A stretch of DNA of 64,000 nt from Canna indica. Taxonomy: Eukaryota; Streptophyta; Magnoliopsida; Zingiberales; Cannaceae. The DNA lies in NCBI GenBank assembly GCA_034359265.1, contig CP136896.1, positions 33,110,001 through 33,174,000 of the forward strand, in the 5' to 3' direction. A model generated the notes under the pieces. It did not search any database and had not been told where the DNA came from. It saw nothing but the letters and a program-made list of their open reading frames with translations. Numbering within the stretch: position 1 is the first letter of the stretch; each line of letters opens with the position of its first letter. The translations under genes and the position numbers were made by a program. This document shows, piece by piece, positions 57,701-64,000 of the stretch.

Positions 57701-60392
57701 CTAATACAGTCTGCAATGAAATTCCTGAATCTTGAGGTGCACCTACACACAAAATAATCATTTGTGAATATTCATCTGTAAGCGACGACTAAACAATAAA
57801 ATTTGTGAAAGTTACTTACCAGGCCCAGGGGATATAAGTATTCCTCTTGGATTTATTCTAGAAAATATAGACAACCTTTGTCAATAAGGAAAAGAAATTC
57901 CACACCAAAGATAATTTAGTGACACATTATCCATTTTGATGAAGGAAAATAGGATGGATTCATGTACCTTTTTATATCCTCCACAGTTATCTCATCATTC
58001 CGGTATACCTCAAAATGGACTCCCAGCTCTCCAAGATACTTCAATACGAAAGAATGTGATTAGACAAGTTCTTGCACTTGGTCACTAAATATTGTCAAAT
58101 TGTAATTATAACAGTAAGCTCATTACAACTTTCTGCTTACAATAATCATTTTTGGCCATGCTAATAAAATCATAAACACTATTACCATCATTCTAGGGCA
58201 TTTATCCAAGGGAAAAAAAAAGTTCAAGATTTAGGAAGAGAATAGAAACTGTAACTCTAAAACAAAACTTTTATAGATGATTCTCACTATTGCATCAATT
58301 CGCCAAAATGGTTTGGTGTTAACATAGTTCGAGTTGAAGTAACAGGGAAAATATATGATATGCTGCTCGTGTTCAAAATTTTGAAAAACAGAGTACCTTT
58401 ACATTATCAACCTATCTTATTATGTAAAATATAATGAAAAATCCCAAAAATGTTTGCTTGCAGTTTCAGATATCCAAACTATACAACACTGTCTAATGAA
58501 TAATTTTAAGACAACTAGACCATTACAACATTGTTCTAGAATGAAGTCACTAACAAGATTCACATTTGATAGTAGAGTACAGCTAGAGTAATCAAATATG
58601 CAAAATAGATAAAGTGATAAACCATATTTACCGACAACTCTATCCAGTTTTTTACTCATTTTTAATTTATTTAGGCCATTTTACTTGTATAACTATGGTT
58701 ATTTTTTATCAGTTTGCCTACAGATTAACAAAGTTGCATTTTCCCACTCTGTCAAATTATTTTACAGAGAAAATTACAATATATACTCACCAATCATTTA
58801 GGCTATTTTCAACTTGTATACCTGTGCTTCTTAGATCACATTGCCTACAAACTAACACAGACCTTGCTTAGTTATTTTTTTCTCACTTTGCCAACTTGTG
58901 GTTACTATATTAGCTCATTATTTTTACTCAATAGGTTGGTAAACTGTAATTTGCCCTATTACGATGCCAATAGCATAATGCACAGAATATTTATGTTATG
59001 ATTTTTCACATATGTAGAATATTTGTAAGAGGTCACAAGGGTAGTATTACATCTCACGTAACGAACACAGTCAAACAGTAATAAATTTTCAATTGAATAA
59101 AGTATCAGAAGTGCTGTAACAACTGTGACAAAAATGCTGTATCTTTTCTACTATTTTCTTCATGATCTTTTAAAGAAAGTTCTTTATTCCAAGTAACCCT
59201 AAACAGAATATTTTCACAAGAGTCTAAGTAACTAGGCCATTATTTTGTTCTCGCTTTAATACTCTTTTGACTTCAACAAGATGAATCGAGGTTTTGTTCT
59301 TTTTAAGTCTTCAAATCTCCAATTGCTGAAAACAGCCAGTTGTTTAGAAAGCACATATAGTAGATGTGATCAGATTAGCATATATCTACATGTGCAATAT
59401 GAGGGTATCAGGCACAATCTAGATGCATAGATGGTCCCTACTTAGCCTTGGTTGCATACGAGGGTACCAATCCGAGACCATTTAGTGCGAAACACTTTTG
59501 GAACCTTTTACGTAATATACCTGTCAAACCTCATAATGAATCTATCATAGACAAATAGTAAATAGAAACAAACACTTGTGTATTAAATTAGTAGTTCAGA
59601 TATCAGGAGTTCATACCCCAATATGTGTAAATAAATCTCGAGCTTTGAGAAAACAGCCCAAATAAGAGAAAAAAACTCTCAAAATTATGAGACACACACA
59701 CACACACGCATGTATATGCCAAGGATTTGTCTTTGCTGGAACCTTGTTTACCATTACGACATCAACTATCAAGCTACATGCATGCTATGTACTGTGGATA
59801 TTCCTGTTGTAACTTTTGTATACAATCTACCGATTTGGTCATGTTCCTGTCTAATTTGTCATGATTATAACCAGCACAGTCGAATTGCCAGTCCGAATAA
59901 TTGATCTAAAATAAGCAATGAAGCAAGATAAAATTGATCAATTTAACCAAAGAAATTTCAAAAGCATTCAACTTTAACAGACAAAAATTGACATCTTGGA
60001 ACTTCTTCTGATTCCGTCAGATAAAACTTAACTACCTGGCACAGGTTATAGGTAAAGCTGTCATAGTTATCGACGACGACGATAGGCCTTTCATTTCTTA
60101 AATTCTCGACGGCAGCCGCGCCATCCTGGATAGTGGACACTGCGGAGCTCCTCGGAATCATAGACACGCTCCGCCTCCCAAGGGCCAGAGCGCCCGCCCC
60201 AAACCCTGAACCAAGCACGCCAATCAAGACCAAGCAAGCCGTAAAGCAAAACCCATACCCAAAAATCAACCTACTCGGTGATCGAGGAGAAGGAAGGGCC
60301 GCCGAGTTGGATGTCGAGAGAAGGCGAGATCTGCTTAAGGTTTGAGGAGCGGCGTAGGTCATGGGGAGGCCGTTGAGGAGAGAGGACGCCAT
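54714..60392 (-). CDS. ASB: Anthranilate synthase beta subunit (glutamine amidotransferase), chloroplastic
   Basis: It supplies ammonia from glutamine to the alpha subunit for anthranilate formation, the first tryptophan-branch step, in plastids. Exons (minus strand): 60392-60036, 58038-57968, 57857-57820, 57742-57632, 57545-57446, 55541-55406, 54827-54714 (TAG 54716-54714). All introns are GT-AG and phases match, giving 308 codons plus stop. Residues 1 to about 95 are a Ser/Arg-rich transit peptide. [12 protein letters not shown] (105-116) begins the class I glutaminase domain; ISPGPGAPQDSG is the oxyanion-loop region. Cys181 in FGVCMGLQ is the nucleophile, and His276 and Glu278 in FHPES complete the triad. 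I chose the Met at 60392 because MASSLLNGL is transit-peptide-like; an in-frame Met at 60488 exists. A 69-nt GT-AG intron (60274-60206) may remove a hydrophobic stretch, leaving 285 residues. Confidence 0.93.
54828..55405 (-). other. ASB intron 6
   Basis: 578 bases. It contains a direct repeat of about 22 bases (acttatctgccccacataaatt at about 55158 and a variant at about 55270). No exon signal inside. Confidence 0.85.
55542..57445 (-). other. ASB intron 5
   Basis: 1904 bases, much longer than introns 2-4. About 300 bases are element M5 (56765-57071). The rest is AT-rich with no exon. Confidence 0.88.
56765..57071. mobile_element. Inverted-repeat element M5 in an ASB intron
   Basis: Both ends carry GGTTTAAAATCTCG (56767-56780, and its complement ending about 57068). 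The flanks atgccaacc (56756-56764) and atgccaaca (57072-57080) are a 9-bp duplication with one difference. The inside is built of taccgg/ccggta palindromes and a long T-rich run. No coding sequence. Confidence 0.85.
58039..60035 (-). other. ASB intron 1
   Basis: 1997 bases, donor GTAGTT (60035) and acceptor AG (58039). It holds an (AC)n microsatellite (about 59693-59707) and two diverged copies of a block of about 70 bases (about 58670-58740 and 58800-58870; shared core ttgcctacaaactaaca-like). No other gene. Confidence 0.85.
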
Positions 60393-61213
60393 TGAGGGGA
60401 GCGGGGAAACGGAGAGAAAGGGAAGAAATTGGTCCGTTGGAGTCAGGGTTTTAAATGGACGAGACGAGTAGAGCAGGGTGAATCCCAACCGTCCATTTTA
60501 TTTTACTTCCATTCATATTTAACCATTTTAATATTGGCGACATGTTTACAATGCAAAATAATAATTAAATTTTATAACATTTAAATCATTAGCTTCCTTT
60601 AATGTATAAATTTTAAAGGGAAGCTATTAATTTCAATAATATTTCCAATTTATCTATGAAATAAAACAAAAAGTTGACCACTTAATCCAAAGAGTTCCCA
60701 AATTGCTTCAAATCAAAAGACTAAATCCCATTTTTTGGGCTTTATATAAATAGTTTTGGATTGCGTTGATTTCTTCCTATTATTAATTAAATAAAAATAA
60801 CAATTATTATAAAATAAAATATTTAAGTTGTTCTTGTTTTAATTGGTTTGAAATTAAGAAGGACAGCTGGAACTCATATCGATTTAGGAACTAATCAACA
60901 AATTATAGAACATTTTAGGAAAAAGCAACAAACAAAGTCAGTTTTCACTTAATTTCCATTTTAACAAAGGTACTATAAAAAAAAAATTAAGTTTTATTAG
61001 TTTGAACATGACAATAACCACGTAGCTATCAAATTAAGAGAGTATTTGATTGTCTGCAAGTATAAATAATGCAAAAAATATTTGCATGCAAATACAAATG
61101 TCTACGAATAGAATTTGCAGCCTACTGTTTAGTTGCCCGCAATTAGAATTGCAATTTCTATTTGCAAGTGTTTGGTTGGCCGCAAATGAAAGTTGCAATT
61201 ACACTTACAACTT
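60393..61213. other. ASB upstream region
   Basis: AT-rich intergenic DNA with the ASB promoter on the minus strand. No other gene or element recognised. Confidence 0.5.
60741..60750 (-). promoter_or_regulatory. Candidate TATA box of the ASB gene
   Basis: TTTATATAAA, about 350 bases upstream of the chosen start codon. It is the best TATA match in the upstream 500 bases; the region is generally AT-rich, so this is weak. Confidence 0.3.
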
Positions 61214-61223
61214 GCATATTCGT

Positions 61224-61657
61224 AGGGATGTTCACGGGTCGGGTCGGGTCGAGTTTAGGGAAAAAATCGATCCAACTCGACCAAGTGTAATCGGGTTGGG
61301 TCGGGTTAAAAAATTTTCACCTCTCAAACCCAACCTGACCTAGTTCGGGTCGGGTCGAGTAGTCGGGTTTACCCATTTAGGTAAAAAATGAGTTTTTAAC
61401 AATATTTTTTTAAAAAAAATTAAAAATAAATAATTTTTAATATAAATAATTTAAAAATGATTAAAAAATATATAAATGTAAATAATCGGCTCATTGGGTC
61501 GGGTCAATGGGTTTCAAATTCTAAAACCCTGAGACTCGACCCGATTATGGTCGGGTTTGGTCAAATTCTACCTGACCCGACCCGATCCAACCCAAATAGG
61601 TCGGGTCGGGTCGGGTTCTCGGGTTCATTGGGTCAGGTCGACCCAATGAGCAAGCCT
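61224..61657. mobile_element. Small Mutator-like element M6 upstream of ASB
   Basis: It starts AGGGATGTTCACGGGTCGGG and ends in an imperfect complement (GACCCAATGAGCAAGCCT). Flanks gcatattcgt (61214-61223) and acatcttcgt (61658-61667) agree at 8 of 10 bases. The arms contain cgggtcgggt/acccgacccg arrays and the core is A/T-rich. It is related in layout and motif to M3. Confidence 0.75.
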
Positions 61658-61990
61658 ACATCTTCGTATCTATGTCTAATAATTTTAGCCCAGTTTGATA
61701 GCCCGACACGATAAAATCATGCTCAACCTACCCATTGTCGTGTCGGGCAAGGAGACGTAGGTCCGACCTGGCCTTATAACCTTATAATCCGATTATTTAT
61801 CAAAATGAATTAATAATTTTTAATTATTATATCATACTAAAAATTATAAAACAAATCTACTAAATGACATCAGATCTAAAATCTGACACTACCATCGCGT
61901 TCAGCGCGCGAAAACCTACAACTTTGATATTTATCTCGTCTCCATCCGATGACTTTAAGTCGCCCAAATTAATTATTTTCTAATACTTAA

Positions 61991-62372
61991 TACTACTAGA
62001 ATTGTCGTTGTCACTAACGGCTAATGTTGTGACTGAACCGTCGGTAAAAACTATCACGGACTGCAGGCACCGTAGCAAAAGGCCGTCACTGATGTGCGCG
62101 TCTCAAATAAGTTGTGACGACCGTCCTCTACCGTCACAAGTAATTATCAGCGACAGTCGCACACGCTGCCGCTGATTTAAACACATCAATGACGACCCTC
62201 GATGGTTGTCGTTGATTTAAACACATCACCCACGGCTGTGAGCCATCGGTGATATTATTAACAATCGTGATAATTGGTGCTGTCTAGACCATCAGTTATT
62301 TACGATACGCTTTCAGCCACGGCATAGTGACGGGCAGCCGTGGGTAAGCCGTGGCTGAAGTTATATCCTATA
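61991..62372. repeat. Subterminal repeat region of a CACTA-like element (fragment)
   Basis: It starts with a degenerate end TACTACTAGAATT and is packed with short repeats such as ccgtcac, cactgatg, ctgatttaaacacatca (twice, plus a variant) and the inverted pair ttcagccacggc / gccgtggctgaa (62312, 62347). Such arrays are typical of CACTA ends. No matching second end was found. Confidence 0.5.
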
Positions 62373-62609
62373 ACTAAAAAAAAATTAAAATTTTAAAAAT
62401 TCTTGTATATACAATGATATCATCAATCACAGATTACAACTATACAATTTCAGATTACAACCACAAAACCTCAAACACATATATTTTCAACCAACCATAC
62501 AAGTTTTACTTAATTATCATCAATCTAAGCCTCAAACTAGAGGCAAACAAATATCAAAATATCAAAATAGTTATAAATTTAAATTTATATAATTTCAAAT
62601 TAATATTAT
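62373..62609. other. AT-rich spacer
   Basis: No recognisable signal; the short open frame 62414-62614 has no family features. Confidence 0.4.
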
Positions 62610-64000
62610 TGTAATATCCTAGATATTTTTATTTATTTTTCCCTTTACTATTTGTGGTTGCTAGCCTAGCGGGCTAGTTCGTGGTCGAGTCTAGTCTACT
62701 CGTGGTTCGGTGCGAGCTTGCGAGCTCGGGTAAGTTGAATTATGAGTTATAATTATATAGCTAATTTATTCAATTATGTTACATGTGGATGTGCATGTGT
62801 TTATTGCTTGTATTTTATCATGGGGTTAGTTTGGGTTAGAGGGTTGCAGATCCAGGTTGAGAAGACTGCGGGTTAGGGTGTGGTTAAGTGGAAGTGAGAG
62901 GGGATTATAAAAATCCCCCCTTAGCGTTGTCGGCTTCCTATAGGAGCCACACTAGCCAAGAGAGAGAGGAGAGCAGCCGCCGCCCCTCTCCCCCTTCCCT
63001 TGAAGCCAGCCGCCGAGGTGAAGAGCCAAGCCAAGCCTAGCCAAGCTCTCCCCTCCCCCCCCTCTCTCTTCTTCTCCCCTTTGGAAGCCAAGCCGGCGGC
63101 CCTTCCTCCTTCTAGAGCCAAGCCGCCGCCACCACCTTTGAGGCCGGATTCGGAGGCCGCCGATTGGGAATTTCCCCGATTTTTTCTTCCTAATCAAGTG
63201 AGTGGTTTTACCCTCCTTCTTTACGGGTTTCTTCGATTTCTTGAAGATATTCTTGAAGGCTAGGATGTTTTGATTTGTTTTCCGTCGATCTCTCGAGTTT
63301 TTACCGTTCTTTTTGATTGTCGTATTTGAGGAGGCCCTAAACCCTCCCCTATGGGGTTCGGCAGCCCTAGGATGACCCTAGGGGTGCTCGGCCAAGGTGG
63401 AGATGATGGTGCCCTCAAGGTGTTCGGTGAAATGCTTAAGTGATGATTTTTAGTGTTCTTGAGATCCATGCCTTAAATTTCTTAATAAATTGAGTTCCTA
63501 CATGTTCAAGCATGCCTTGTAATTAATCTGAGATTTTTTTGGATAGAAATCATGTTTATAAAACTAAGATCTTGATATTGATGCCATGAATGTTCTTGAA
63601 GAAGGGTTCTTGATCATGATGTTTGTTTCTTGATTAAGGTGTTGTTGATACTTATTAGTCTTGTTTAATAAGCATGAAATTTGAGAAATTTATCTCAAGA
63701 TAAGTATTATGTTTCAATGATAATTAAGGATCTAATTTCTGTTAACTTTGGATTTATTTTCATGCTTTGTTGAGAAACTAAGTGTTACTGGAATTTCATG
63801 TTGAAATGATGAATCTGTGGTGTTTTTAAAATATTTGTTGTGGTGTGTGTATTTCTCTAAACATAGTCGTGTAATCTATCGTTTTGACCAGAAAACATAA
63901 TTTGGAACATAGGACATACTCTGGAGACCAGATTCAGGTTAGATACATTAGTTTCAAGCATAATAGTAAGCTAAAACAAAACCCTAATCTTGGTGATCTA
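62610..64000 (+). repeat. Gypsy LTR E (sister of LTR D), cut by the window edge
   Basis: Starts TGTAATATCCTAGATATT and follows LTR D throughout, with GC-rich differences around 62920-63130. At about 63600-63620 it shows the uninterrupted sequence that in D is split by the CACTA element. It continues beyond the window. Confidence 0.85.

Noticed and set aside
60393..60488. Upstream in-frame Met (60488) as the ASB start
   Set aside because: It would add MGFTLLYSS..., while the Met at 60392 (MASSLLNGL) gives a typical transit-peptide start; kept only as an alternative.
62952..63263. Open frames of 66-87 codons in LTR E
   Set aside because: Purine- or pyrimidine-biased LTR sequence read in three frames; no conserved motif, and LTR D does not keep the frames.

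Overview
The window is nuclear DNA from a flowering plant. Spliced exons, plant-type Copia and Gypsy LTR retrotransposons, a CACTA transposon carrying gene pieces, many small inverted-repeat elements and one plastid-targeted amino-acid biosynthesis gene support this. I cannot fix the species. About 85% of the window is repeat-derived; one intact host gene is recognisable.

Layout. 1-1217: Copia integrase/RT fragment (-). 1218-4464: 5' half (PBS, leader, gag, protease, integrase) of a second, Angela-like Copia (-). Its LTR (4466-4916) is split by element A (4917-20100, +), an LTR element that codes only for gag. A is split by a related gag-only element B (8004-16160, -, perfect 5-bp target duplication) and by a small Mutator-like element (16924-17446). 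The Copia LTR resumes at 20101-21685, followed by the 3' half of a Copia pol (22031-24429, -). One LTR therefore lies between a pol end and a gag start, as in recombined tandem copies. 24449-37050: third gag-only element (C, +), broken by a Gypsy LTR (D), which itself holds a 6.7-kb CACTA transposon (26209-32898) with fragments of at least three host genes. 37530-38196: GC-rich Mutator-like element. 38672-42200: decayed Tat-type Gypsy (-) with another small element inside its RT. 42431-44008: fourth gag-only element (F, +), truncated. 44009-52637: Tekay/Del-like chromovirus (G, +) with a 2.5-kb 3' LTR and a chromodomain.

Genic island. 52638-62609 holds the anthranilate synthase beta-subunit gene (seven exons, 54714-60392, -). 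The coding frame closes across every splice junction and the Cys-His-Glu glutaminase triad is present. Around and inside it are a SINE-like sequence, a fold-back MITE, an intronic element with palindromic TACCGG motifs and another GGGTCGGGT-rich element. The window ends in a second copy of LTR D (62610 onward), which shows the empty site of the CACTA insertion.

The strongest unexplained signals are: an array of hairpins with co-varying stems in LTR D (about 33590-33883); the four gag-only elements with a conserved second zinc-knuckle-like motif and a long conserved non-coding domain; a 136-bp-arm inverted repeat in B; and six small elements sharing 9-10-bp target duplications and arrays of a short palindrome-prone motif.
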